The notes beneath the pieces were generated by a model. It was given only the letters and a program-made list of their open reading frames with translations. It ran no database searches and was not told the origin of the DNA. Positions 44,135 through 54,329 of a DNA stretch of 64,000 bases are shown in pieces. The position numbers and the translations under genes were made by a program. How positions within the stretch are numbered: position 1 is the first letter of the stretch; each line of letters begins with the position of its first letter. The stretch comes from Sophora flavescens (lineage: Eukaryota > Streptophyta > Magnoliopsida > Fabales > Fabaceae): positions 151,663,311 to 151,727,310 of the forward strand of contig CM061068.1 of assembly GCA_030762895.1 (NCBI GenBank). Reading direction: 5' to 3'.

Positions 44135-44698
44135 AACATTGAAAGCCAAGAATCAATGAAGATGCTTAGCTTTAGGTTCTCTTAGTGTGTCTGTACATGG
44201 TGACTAGGATGGTGTTTTCGGATATTGTTTGCTTGTTGTTTTTCAATTTGTTATTTCATCATTGAACTATATTTTTTTGCAATAATTGGATGTACCTTTT
44301 GTGTTTGTTTACAATATGAATGAATGAATGTACTCCATGTTTTTGGCAAAATGAAAATATGAATGAATGCACCCTGTTTTTCAATTGATGAATATATCTT
44401 TAGTATGCACTTTTCAATGCTTGTATAATTTGTATCTCACATGAATTCTTTTTGATAATGACAAAGGGGGAGAAAGGGTACCATACTAATGAAATGAACT
44501 AATGATCTTAACACACTGGATTCTTTTTGATGATCCTATACATGTTTAAAATGTTTTAGAACTGTCAATTAGACAGGGGAGTAATGGTAAAACCACTACT
44601 TGCATTTATGAACTCGATATTTCAAATACTTCCTGTGATATATTAAATGTTAAACATGTTGTGTATGGTAAGTTTGTCATCAATAAAAAAGGGGAGTT
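44135..44698 (+). other. Non-coding 3' part of the SIRE-like element
   Basis: AT-rich, with two purine tracts (near 44462 and 44685). No coding potential is seen. Confidence 0.6.
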
Positions 44699-46349
44699 TG
44701 TTGATAAATGACCTAGTATGTTTTGATTAATGACCAAACTTAATTTGATTATCACTTTGATTCACTAACTACTTGCCAAGCTTAAGTGTTTCTATGAGAT
44801 TTCAATGGAGCAAGGAAATGGATGCAAAGGATCAAAGGAGAAAAGCAAGGATCATGAAGGAAGGCTTGAAGATAAAGAACCATGAAGATGGACCTCAAGC
44901 AAGATCATTAGGACTCTTATGTAAAGAAAAACTTTTAAGTTTTTCTCTTTGAGTAAGCTCTCAAAACTAATCAAAATGATTTTCACAAGTTAAAATGAAC
45001 TTAAAATGAAAAAGGATTAATTGAAAGTTATGTACATCTTTGTGTACATCGGTGTACTTTCAATTAATTAACTAACTTTTAATGAAAATCTATGTGTACA
45101 TCTATGTATAAATGCCATACATCAATGTATACATCGATTGATTCTGGACTAAATTGATCAGTATGCAAATTAGCTTCTGTAAATCGATTGGTACATCGAT
45201 GTATAAGGAAAAACATAAGCCAAGCCTTTTTGAAATAAGCTTACAATCGATTGGTGCATCGATGCATAAGCCAGAACAGAAGCAAGGTCTTTTTGAAATG
45301 AAGAAACAATCGATTGGTATATTGATGCATAAGCCTAAACAGAGGCAAGGACATGCAATCGATTGATCAATCGATGTAAAGACTTATGGGATAAAAATGC
45401 ACATGTTCTTCAAGAACACATCGATGTACACATCTATGTATCATTCAAGATCAAGAATTTCCAAGAACACAATCGATTGGGCAATTGATGTACTCAATTA
45501 TAAAAAGTGAAATCTTTGTTTAATACATCAATTACACAATCGATTGATTGATCATGAATTTTTGAGATAAAGTTTTTTTGATCTTAACTGACTTGTAAAG
45601 TGTGCCCAACGGATCTATTTTGAAATATAACTATATAAAGGCATGGGCAAACACTTTCTCAATAACAATTCATTCAATACTGAGATTTAATACGAATTTT
45701 TCTGAGAGAGCTTTTCATTGAGAAACCTTGAGTTTTTATGTTAGAACTCCAAATTGTGATATCTTATTTCTTAGAATCTGAATAAAATCTTTTCTTACTG
45801 TAAAAGAAAGATAAGAGAGAAGGTTATCTCGCTGTTTAGATCAAGAGTGGAAGGGACTCTTGGGAATTGCAAGATTGCTTTGTCTGAAAAGATGTCATTG
45901 GGTAGAAGGAACCTGAGTTTGAAGCTTGTAAAGAATATTGTAATTGGTTTTTGATTTAGTGGATGGAACTCACAGTGATGTGGGGACTGGGTGTAGGTTA
46001 CCAAAGGAGGTAGCTGAACCAGGATAAAATCTTGGTTTGCATTTCTCTATATCCCTTAACTCTTATTTGCTTTATTGGTGATTGTATGTTTAAGCAATTG
46101 GTTAAGGAAACCTGAATGATATAATCTGTTTGTTCATATCTGAAATCAATCTCTTTGTTAATCTTTCTTGTTAAGTTTCAAGTCTTGTGTTAATTACTCT
46201 TTCAAAAACACTTTTGGTTTGTTGGTTGACACAAACCTTTTCAAAGTTAAAGAAAGGATTCGGTTTTTTCAAAAAGGGGATTTTTTTTTTAAATTTTCCA
46301 TACTCAATTCAACCCCCCCTTCTTGAGTATTAAGAAGCCACAACCAACA
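44699..46349 (+). repeat. SIRE-like 3' LTR, complete
   Basis: 1651 bp, TGTTGATAAATGACC...CACAACCAACA. It includes the ATCGAT minisatellite and, near its end, a CAACCCCCCC tract. Confidence 0.88.
45180..45375. repeat. About 63-bp minisatellite of palindromic ATCGAT units in the SIRE-like LTR
   Basis: Three full and several partial copies of AATCGATTGGTACATCGATG with a following Lys/Gln-codon-like spacer. Related palindromic blocks run from 45120 to 45550. The open frame 45154-45366 simply translates the repeat. Confidence 0.85.
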
Positions 46350-46354
46350 CTTTT

Positions 46355-46400
46355 GAGGTATGTAAATTCCGAGGACGGATTTTTTTAAGGGGGGTAGTAA
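46355..46400 (+). other. Tail and polypurine tract of the split gypsy chromovirus
   Basis: GAGGTATGTAAATTCCGAGG continues the sequence broken at 42507 and leads through TTTTTTAAGGGGGGTAGTAA to the LTR. This tract is typical of Del/Tekay-like elements, and the same block occurs inverted at 53774-53815 and 58825-58866. Confidence 0.85.
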
Positions 46401-48906
46401 TGTAACATCTGTGTTTTTACGACATCGTTTATATGTTTAATGACTATGTTTAAGACCTTAATTTGATGGCTAATATGCTTGTTTAAGCATAAGAAACCTT
46501 GCAAGGGAAGTATGAGATCAGCGGGCTTCGAATCGAGCGAGAACATAAACTAGGGTTCTTTATCCAGCTTAGAATGCTCAGGAGTGTAAGGTAGGAAATT
46601 TATGTTTGAGGAGGACATTAGGCATGTTTAAGGACTTGATCTTGTTCCTTAGGTGTTGAGGAGTCTATGTTTCAAATTTGAGGTTAACCGGACTTCAAAC
46701 GAGCTTAGACCGCGGCAAAACGCACAAAGTAGGGTTTGCTGATTTGGCTGGTCAACCTGGTCCACGCTCGAAAGTGAGGATGTCCATGCTTGAGCGTGAA
46801 AAGTGTTGAGTTGTCAAACACGGGTTGAAATTTGACAGAACACGTGTCAACTTCCTTCATGCTGAAGTAGTTAACTTTGGTCAACGCTCGAGCGCCCGTA
46901 TGCTTGAGCGTGGGGATTTTCACGCTTGAGTGTGAGCAGGCTGAGGGACAAAAATAAAAAGGGATTTAAGTGAATCAAAGTTCACTTTTACACTGAGTAA
47001 AAGAGAGAACAGAGAATATATTTAGAGAGAGAGGGAGATAAAACCATAGGAGAGAGAGAGAGTTCCCAAGAGATTTCCTATCAATCCGGTCATCCTATCA
47101 CAATTCCAATTACACCATCGTACTCGTGGCAACGTCTACCTCTTAACCATATCCTTCTTTTCTTGCTAAGGCTAAGGTAAGCCAATGCTCGTTTTATGCC
47201 GACATGCCATCTGTGACGGTATTGTGGTTTTCTCCTTACTCGATTATCGATTTTACGTTTTGTCTTCGTATTAGGGTTACCAATGACGTTTGCTACATGT
47301 ACATGTATCCAGGTGAATTTTTAAAGTACCGGAGGTACCAGAATCGTACGTGGCAGATCCGAGGCAGTAGCGGGAGTGTTCGTTCAAAGGGAGTATTCGT
47401 TCCGTTGCTCTAGAGCTAGCCTAAGACATCTCAGGTGGGAGAAAAGAAGCCACCTATTGTCGGAAATGGTTAAGTGGCATATTTTACAATAATGGCGTAA
47501 GGCGACCTAAACCCTACTAGTGGGCAAATAATTGACAATGTAAATATCACATTGGCAACTACTTAGTGGTATCAATGATGATATAAAGATTGTTGGTTTA
47601 TCGCCGTTAGGTTAATTTTACGATATTTGAGGTTGTCTGATTTTATCATATTTGTTTGCTTGTTGTGTCTTTGTTTGGATTAATATGTTATATGTGGATA
47701 ATTTTGTTCATTTAAATATTTTATTATTATTTTATTATTATCTTATTATGATCATGGTTGATAATATGTTTAGTGTGATAATATGTTTTATGTGTTGTCT
47801 GATTAATTATGATTTTTAACATTTTAATATTATTTTAATATGTGATAACATGAGCTGGGTGATAACATGCTATGGTTATTTTTGTATGCTTAGTTGGCAT
47901 CTAGGTGATGATATACGATGTATTTGAGAGATGCATGTTGGGGAGTGCATTACAAGAGACTTAGTAGTGCCTAACCTAATTAAATAATATTTTATTAATA
48001 ATGGACTATGTGATATGACTTTAAATATGAGATTGAAGTAATGACAGAAGGTTGAGGTACTAGGTTATGACCCGATATGAGTCGAAGAGAATCATATAGA
48101 TGTGTGGTGTTGATCACAGCCTTGTGAGTGGAACACATGAGGTCACGGTGAGTCACGAGTGAGTGCCCTACGGACGATGAGGTTCGAGGAAGACTACCGT
48201 GATACTCTTGTACGTAGTCACAAGTGAGTGCCCTGCGAACGATGAGGTTCGAGGAAGACTACTGTGATATTTTCTTAGTCCTTCTGAACGACTGACTTAT
48301 ATCCCTAATCAGACGAGGGATGTGTGACAGGATTAGATGGTGGCCACGTCAACATACAGGATTAATTGCATGAGTGCGAAGGGTAGAGGAATATTATCTA
48401 CTTTGATGATGATTGGTATATCTATATGTGGATATTATGTGATGCATGTCTATATGCTATTATTGTTGATATGCTATGTAACCTTTTCCACATGAGATTA
48501 GAGCTAGTTTATTATCTCCCTATTTATTTATGTATATGTTTTATTTATGTGATCGTTATGAGAAGACCCTACGGAGGAACCAGCTTTTGAGGAGCTTGAT
48601 GGGACCCCTTATGAGCCAGATACTGGAGTACGAGTAGTGGGTCCTAGTAGTTGAATATAGAGTCTATGGCCAGTGTGTCTTTTGAGACGTTTTATCTTCC
48701 GTTGCTTATGTCAGTTTGTATCAGTTGTACCTGCATGGGACCCTACTGACGGGGTGCCCCAGATAGTGTTTTGTACTTTATGTTTATATCAGTTTTATAT
48801 TTAAAGTTTTAATATTTTCGCTTTTCTGTTATGTATGTTTAACGTTATATCGCGATTAAGTTGTAGTTAATTAGGTTTTTCTTTAATGGGACATATGGGT
48901 GTCTCA
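46401..48906 (+). mobile_element. 3' LTR of the truncated gypsy chromovirus
   Basis: 2506 bp, TGTAACATCTG...ATGGGTGTCTCA. It shares short conserved blocks (for example GGCGACCTAAACCCTACTAG near 47500) and its terminal peptide frame with the - strand LTRs at 50508-63275, but is otherwise diverged and shorter: same superfamily branch, different family. A possible donor AAG|GTAAGCC lies near 47174. Confidence 0.88.
48562..48654 (+). CDS. Short conserved reading frame near the LTR end (30 codons)
   Basis: The frame reads EDPTEEPAFEELDGTPYEPD and on to a TGA. The same frame in the - strand LTRs reads EDPVDE.NQEELDGTPYEPE. Over EELDGTPYEP the two families differ at seven codons, all synonymously. 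A TGA lies directly upstream in this copy. Since ATGAG|AAGACC follows a pyrimidine-rich stretch, the frame may be the last exon of an LTR-internal intron. Function is unknown. Confidence 0.45.
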   Translation, partial: EDPTEEPAFEELDGTPYEPDTGVRVVGPSS

Positions 48907-49552
48907 GGTCACTCTTCTCGTCTCTGAAAGTTGCAATAATGACAGTAGAGGTTTTAATACAAATCAAATAATTGACTAAAAATCAGTCTCCAAAACACCA
49001 TTTTTACCATTGTTTAATAAGTAGCAATAATACATCTAATCTAAAAGTAAATAGTTAAATAATGAAAAGGGAGTTGTAGGGAAAGACGAAACAGGAGACC
49101 TTGTAGATGATTAGGTTGCTGTCATCTTCTTGTGCCAAATTCCCCTCTGCATTTTCATGACTGAGATTTGTAATGTCAATATTTCCATCTGGATGACCGA
49201 TTTAGTTGGACTTTACCAAATGAGAAGACTTGTTGGTCACCACTACAATGGCATAAATGTGATGAAATTATCATGTTATTGGCGCCAAACATTTTTTGAG
49301 CATGTTTATGACATTGTAATGGTGACTTATAGATATTATCATTTGGAAAAGTCCAACTAAACCTATTATCAAATTGGAAATATAGACTTTACAGATCTTA
49401 GTCATGAAAATGCAGAGAAGGATTTGGCATAAGAAGATGACGACGACCTCATCATTTGCAAGGTCTCTACTTTCGTCTTTCCCTACAACCCCTATACATT
49501 ATTTGACTATTTACTCTTAGATTAGATGTATTATTTCTACTGATTAAGCAAC
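48907..49552. repeat. Foldback (long inverted repeat) unit 1
   Basis: Arms of about 260 bp (about 49014-49262 and 49283-49551) are inverted repeats of each other, centred near 49270 around TTATTGGCGCC. Examples are 'aataatacatctaatct' left and 'agattagatgtattatt' right, and 'gcattttcatgac' left and 'gtcatgaaaatgc' right. The 60-bp flank starting GGTCACTCTTC lies directly after the gypsy LTR end. The outer end of the right arm is missing compared with unit 2. No coding capacity. Confidence 0.85.
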
Positions 49553-49566
49553 GGGAAAAGGAGTAT

Positions 49567-49670
49567 TATAAAAAGATGGCAAGGAACTTCCCTCTTCTAA
49601 AGGTACTTTACTCGTAATATGGTTTTCCTTTTACCATTGGAAAAGGGAAGTTCCTTGCCATTTTTCTATA
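49567..49670. repeat. Small inverted repeat between the foldback units
   Basis: GATGGCAAGGAACTTCCC at the left pairs with GGGAAGTTCCTTGCCATTTT at the right, about 60 bp apart. A MITE-like hairpin of about 104 bp. Confidence 0.8.
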
Positions 49671-49715
49671 ATTCTTCTGAATAGTGACCAAAGTTTTACC
49701 TATGAAATCCTGAAT

Positions 49716-50400
49716 GGTCACTCTTCTTGTCTCCGAAAGTTGCAATATTGACAGTAGAGGCTTTAATACAAATCAAATAATTGACTAAAAATCAGTCTCC
49801 AAAACACTCCTTTTCAAGTAGTTTAATAAGTAGCAATAATACATCTAATCTAAGAGTAAGTAGTTAAATAATGAAAAGGGGGTGTAGGGAAATACAAAAG
49901 TAGAGACCTTGTAGATGATTAGGTTGATGTCATCTTCTTGTGCCAAATCCCCCACTGCATTTTCATAACTGAGATTTGTAATGTCACTATTTCCATCCGA
50001 ATGATCGATTTAGTTAGACTTTGCCAAATGAGAAGACTTGTAGGTCACCACTACAATGGCATAAATGTGATGAAATCAACATGTTATTGGCACCTAAAGT
50101 TCTTTTAGCATGTTTATGCCATTGTAATGGTGACTTACAGATATTATCATTTGACAAAGTCCAACTAAACCTATCACACGAATGCAAATTTAGACTTTAC
50201 AGATCTCAGTCATGAAAATGCAGAGGAGGATTTGGCACAAGAGGATGATGGCGACCTCATCATCTGCAAGGTCTCCACTTTCATCTTTCCCTGCAACCCC
50301 TTTTCATTATTTTACTATTTACTCCTAGATTAGATCTATTATTTCTACTGATTAAGCAACAAATAAAGGATTGCTCTGGAGACTGATTTTTTGTCTATTA
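49716..50400. repeat. Foldback unit 2, tandem copy of unit 1
   Basis: Starts GGTCACTCTTCTTG, 809 bp after the first copy. Complete inverted arms run from AAAAATCAGTCTCC (about 49786-49800) to GGAGACTGATTTTT (50378-50391). Centre near 50080. No TSD was recognised. Confidence 0.85.
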
Positions 50401-50507
50401 TGTTGGTTGTGGCCTGCTACTACTCGGGGGGGGGGGGTTGTATTGAGTATGTTACCTTTTTAATACTTTCCCCCTCTTTGCAAAAATTGATTGAATTGAG
50501 TATGTTT
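50401..50507 (-). mobile_element. Fragment of a SIRE-like LTR end
   Basis: TGTTGGTTGTGGCCTGCTAC ... GGGGGGGGGGGGTTG ... TTGAATTGAGTATG is the reverse complement of the terminal 100 or so bases of the LTR ending at 46349, with partial internal duplication. It is cut off by the next gypsy LTR. Confidence 0.75.
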
Positions 50508-50806
50508 TGAGACACCCCGTTGTGCCCCTTTGTGTCATTAGATTAAAACCTCATTATTTAATTACTTAATCACACGTTTAACGTAAAAACAAATATTTAA
50601 AAATTAAAAAATCAACTTATAAAGTATAAAACTTCATACAGAATGGCATATCACAATATAAGTATATTATGCATATTATAAAACAGTGTTGAGGATATCC
50701 TATCAGTAGGATCCCTCACAGGCATATACTTAGACAAAGTGTTAAACAGCGGAAAACATAATAAAAATACGCCTCAAGAGACGCACTGGCCATAACTAAC
50801 TAGACC

Positions 50807-50905
50807 CTAATCACCATGGATCACAGCTCGTCCTCCAGCCTCCGGTTCGTAGGGAGTTCCATCCAACTCCTCCTGATTACGCTCATCCACGGGGTCTTCT
50901 CGTAC
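50807..50905 (-). CDS. Short conserved reading frame, LTR 1
   Basis: EDPVDERNQEELDGTPYEPE then AGGRAVIHGD and TAG, placed shortly before the LTR end. It is the C-terminal part of a longer 73-codon open frame. See the + strand counterpart at 48562. Confidence 0.45.
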   Translation of the reverse strand, partial: VREDPVDERNQEELDGTPYEPEAGGRAVIHGD

Positions 50906-51304
50906 GATTCCACAAGGAGATAAAATACAACATACATAAACATACAGGGGATAAGAAATAGTTCTATCATCAAAAAGCGGAAAAGAGTCATAATAAATCA
51001 TACAGTAATTGTCACAGACAATCAACACACATAACTAACGAATCATCCTCAAGTTAATATATATTATCCTCTACACTTACTCTCAGGCAATCTAACACTT
51101 TATTTTAACATAACCTCTCTAATCCTGTCACCATGTCTTTACGTTATCGTGGCCACTGCCTCTCCTGACACCATCCCTCATTTGCATCGGGGCGCACCCT
51201 CATTCCTGTTAGGATGTTCCACCTAGTGCACACCTCCATTCCCGTTAAGGTGTTCCACCCCCATTCCCTAAGGTGGAAGTGGTCTCGCAAGAACTCTTGA
51301 TTTT

Positions 51305-51450
51305 ACGTGTATTATATTACCAATACACGACGTATTATATTACCAACACACAGAAGTGTTTTACGTGTATTATATTACCAATACACAGATGTCCTTGTGT
51401 ATTATATTACCAATACACTTTTGTCCTTGAGTATTATATTACCAATGCAC
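51305..51450. repeat. Array of short hairpin repeats in LTR 1
   Basis: About five copies of GTGTATTATATTACCAATAC(AC) spaced by 5-15 variable bases. Each unit can form a 7-bp stem (GTGTATT / AATACAC). Same block at 56459-56620 and 61510-61670. Confidence 0.88.
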
Positions 51451-52249
51451 GGTTGTGGACAACAATACCTATACTTGAATCTCACCAACCCGTTTTAACA
51501 ACATCCAAGTGCCTTAACCTTCCATTAGAACTTGACACATATTATATGCCATAACACCTCTTTAACATTCATCATCTAAGTTAGGCACTTCTAAATCATC
51601 CTTATCCTCACACCCAAAACAATCATCTCTTAGACAACATATATATCTTTGCTTGAAATCCACTAAGCATAATAGTGAAAACCAGGCAGATCATGCATAA
51701 CACAATATCAATCAAAATATTCCAATATCACCAACATAGCACAAAATCAATTCAATCAAGGTAATAAGCTCAAATCAACCATCAACAATATAAAATCAAC
51801 CTAATGTCGATAAACCTACAATCCTAGAATCACCATTGGTTTTTCAGAAAAGGTTTCCAATGTGATTTTGGTATTGTCGATTACTCGACTACTAGTAGGG
51901 TTTAGATCGCCCTACAAAATTATTATATAATCTACTACTTATCCATTCCAACGATAGGTTGGTTATTTCCCCCACCTCACCGAACTCCCGAACTCGAAGC
52001 TCCTCGTTGTCACACCACAAAGTATTAACTCCACCTTCAACCAATCAACATAATAACCAATAAATCAAACAAACTCATCTATGTTCTCTTTAGGCAAGGT
52101 TTGGCCATTTAATTCAAATTAGAGTTAGGATTCTTTTCTCAACATAAGCCTTTGGATACTTATCACTTAGGTTCTAGGTAACTTAGATAAATTGATATAA
52201 CTTGAAAATATGGAATAAAAATCATCCAACCACTTAGGGTAGGTTTCGG

Positions 52250-52740
52250 CCTCTTTAGTATAAGTAGGCTAGAAATTTCCAACTTTCCAATCTCTTAGAC
52301 TTAGCATCCAAATGTGTTAAGGAGCTAAAGTCCATGATCATATTGGAAAATGAAAACAAAACATCCTAGGTTCACAACCATCATAGGTTCGGCCATCATA
52401 GGATAAATAGCCTAGAAATATTTAAACTTTCCAATCTCTTAGACTTAGAATCCAAATGTAATAAGGAGCACAAGTCCAAAATGAAAACAAAACATCCTAG
52501 GTTCACAACCATCATAGGTTTGGCCATCATAGGATAAATAGGTTAGAAATCTTTAAACTTTCCAATCTCTTAGACTTAGCATCCAAATGTATTAAGGAGC
52601 TCAAGACCATGATCATATTGGAAAATGAAAACAGAACATCCTAGGTTCACAACCATCATAGGTTCGACCATCATAGGATAAATAGGCTATAAATCTTTAA
52701 ACTTTCCAATACTTTAGATTTAAGATCAAGAGGTATCTAG
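52250..52740. repeat. Tandem repeat of about 130-150 bp in LTR 1
   Basis: Four diverged units marked by ATCCTAGGTTCACAACCATC and 'aaactttccaatctcttagac'. LTR 2 (about 57410-57780) and LTR 3 (about 62460-62820) have three. Confidence 0.85.
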
Positions 52741-53171
52741 AAGCTCTTTACAAGATCATCTTTCAAAAAGTTGAAACAAAACTTCCTAGGCCACTAATAC
52801 AAAGTTTCGGCCATCCTTGGAAAAATAGGATAGAGATGTTTTTTGATACAAGCTCTTAGAATATGAAAGTAGAGATTAATAGAAGTCCATAGAAATTGGT
52901 TTCAACTCAAACAAAGTTTTCTACCATTTTCTAGAGATTTTAGAAGTTAAAAGAGCTTTAAGAACATTTTAAGAAGACATAAAGTAAACTCATAAAATAA
53001 GTGTAAAACTGGAAATAGAAGAGTATGAGAGGGTTACCCTTAAAACTAGAAAGAAAAAGTATGAAGAACTTGAAGCTTGAAACCAAGTAAAAATGGAAAC
53101 TTTAAGTGTTAGAAACTAAAAAAATGAGAAAGTAAAGAAGTAGGAAAGTGATGAAGAGAAAATGAAATGGG

Positions 53172-53179
53172 TATTTATA
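53172..53179 (-). promoter_or_regulatory. TATA box of LTR 1
   Basis: TATAAATA on the - strand in the context CCTCTATAAATACCC. About 600 bp from the LTR start, followed by a CT-rich leader. Pol II promoter of the element by inference. Confidence 0.7.
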
Positions 53180-53773
53180 GAGGCAGGGGTGAGAGTGGCA
53201 TGAAAGAGAGGGAGAAGCAAGTCTTGATGGCCAAGTTTTGGCTTATGCTTTGTTTGATTGAAGAAGAGAGAGAAAAATGAGTTTTTAGCATATAATATGT
53301 TATAATTCAAAAAGTGTCATCATGAACACTTTTTAGGATGTGACTTAGGCCATCCCCCCTAGTAAGTCACCTCACTCACACATGTCACCTCATCACTTTT
53401 GTGATCCCTACTCTTGTCGATTACATATCAGGTTCAAGTTTCCTATCGTATTTAACCCGGATTAAATATTATTTTTTATTTCCGGACTCAAATTTTCGAA
53501 AATTTCCATTATCATAAAAAACATCAAAAAAACACTAACTGTTTCGTTCACGGTTCACAATTAGGTTTTCCGCACGAGAAACTTTTACGATCGGTGAAAG
53601 CGTGACAGGGTTTACGTCGAATTTTCAACCCAAAATTTTACCGTAAACCTCTACCATAAAGTAGACTGGATATGATTTTATTTTATTCAAAAACACTTTC
53701 TAACTTTCAGATTAAAATATAATTAATTATATTTTAACCGGTTGAACAGCATAACTAAAATCAGGCTGTTACA

Positions 53774-54329
53774 TTACTACCCCTCTTAAAAGAAAATTTC
53801 GTCCTCGGAATTTCTTAACTCAAAATTGGGTAACATCTTACCAATGCTTCTTAATCTAATGATCATTCCTTGTATTTTTCATCGCTGTCTTCCCTTAATT
53901 AACAGTGGTAACTTCGTAACAGAATTCATTCTTATAACATGCTATTTATCTTGAACTTATCCACCACTACTTTCTGTTCATTGTCCTTTAACTTTTTGAT
54001 TTAAATCTATCGCCTTGAAGGGCATAATCCAAACTTACTCCTTTATCTTTTCTTAATACTGGTCCACTAGAAAACTCGATTACAACATATGACTCTTACA
54101 TTTGGCACCAAGATCAATACCGCCATGACTGCCTACTCCATATACCCAATTACAATCTTAGTTCCTTAGAGTGTATTCCACGATTCCAGATTATATCAAG
54201 TACTTAAAATGAATTCTCTTAATAACCCTTTCTTTCAATAACCAATTGCTCACTACACCTCATCCCCGAGAACTAATCCTTCTAGTAACCTTCTTGTCTA
54301 ACATGCTACGTAGATAAACAAACAAGGTC
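53774..54329 (-). other. 3' UTR-like remnant and polypurine tract, unit 1
   Basis: No coding potential. On - it ends AAATTCCGAGGACGAAATTT ... TTTTAAGAGGGGTAGTAA directly before LTR 1. Unit 2 has the same at 58825-59380. Confidence 0.7.

Larger units (their letters stand above)
42508..46349 (+). mobile_element. SIRE-like non-autonomous element carrying a plant-transposon-domain ORF
   Basis: The target duplication is CTTTT (42503-42507, 46350-46354), splitting the gypsy tail just before its LTR. Ends are TGTGG.../TGTTG... and ...CCAACA. The 3' LTR is complete (1651 bp). The 5' LTR is only its first 403 bp, then the sequence jumps straight to a coding region, so the primer site and R/U5 are deleted. 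Purine tracts ACAAAGGGGGAG (44462) and AAAAAAGGGGAG (44685-44696) resemble the repeated tracts of SIRE/Maximus copia elements. No RT or integrase is present. Confidence 0.8.
50508..53773 (-). repeat. Array LTR 1 (left)
   Basis: 3266 bp. Has four units of a roughly 130-150 bp repeat (52250-52740), a hairpin array (51305-51450) and a TATA box. Confidence 0.92.

Noticed and set aside
45154..45366. 70-codon frame with repeated SIG.SMHKP motifs
   Set aside because: It simply translates the LTR minisatellite.
49130..50215. Short + frames in the foldback units
   Set aside because: They fall on inverted-repeat arms, are not kept between the two units, and have no family match.
51305..51450. CRISPR array
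   Set aside because: The spacers are too short and shared between LTR copies, and the repeats lie inside a plant retrotransposon LTR.
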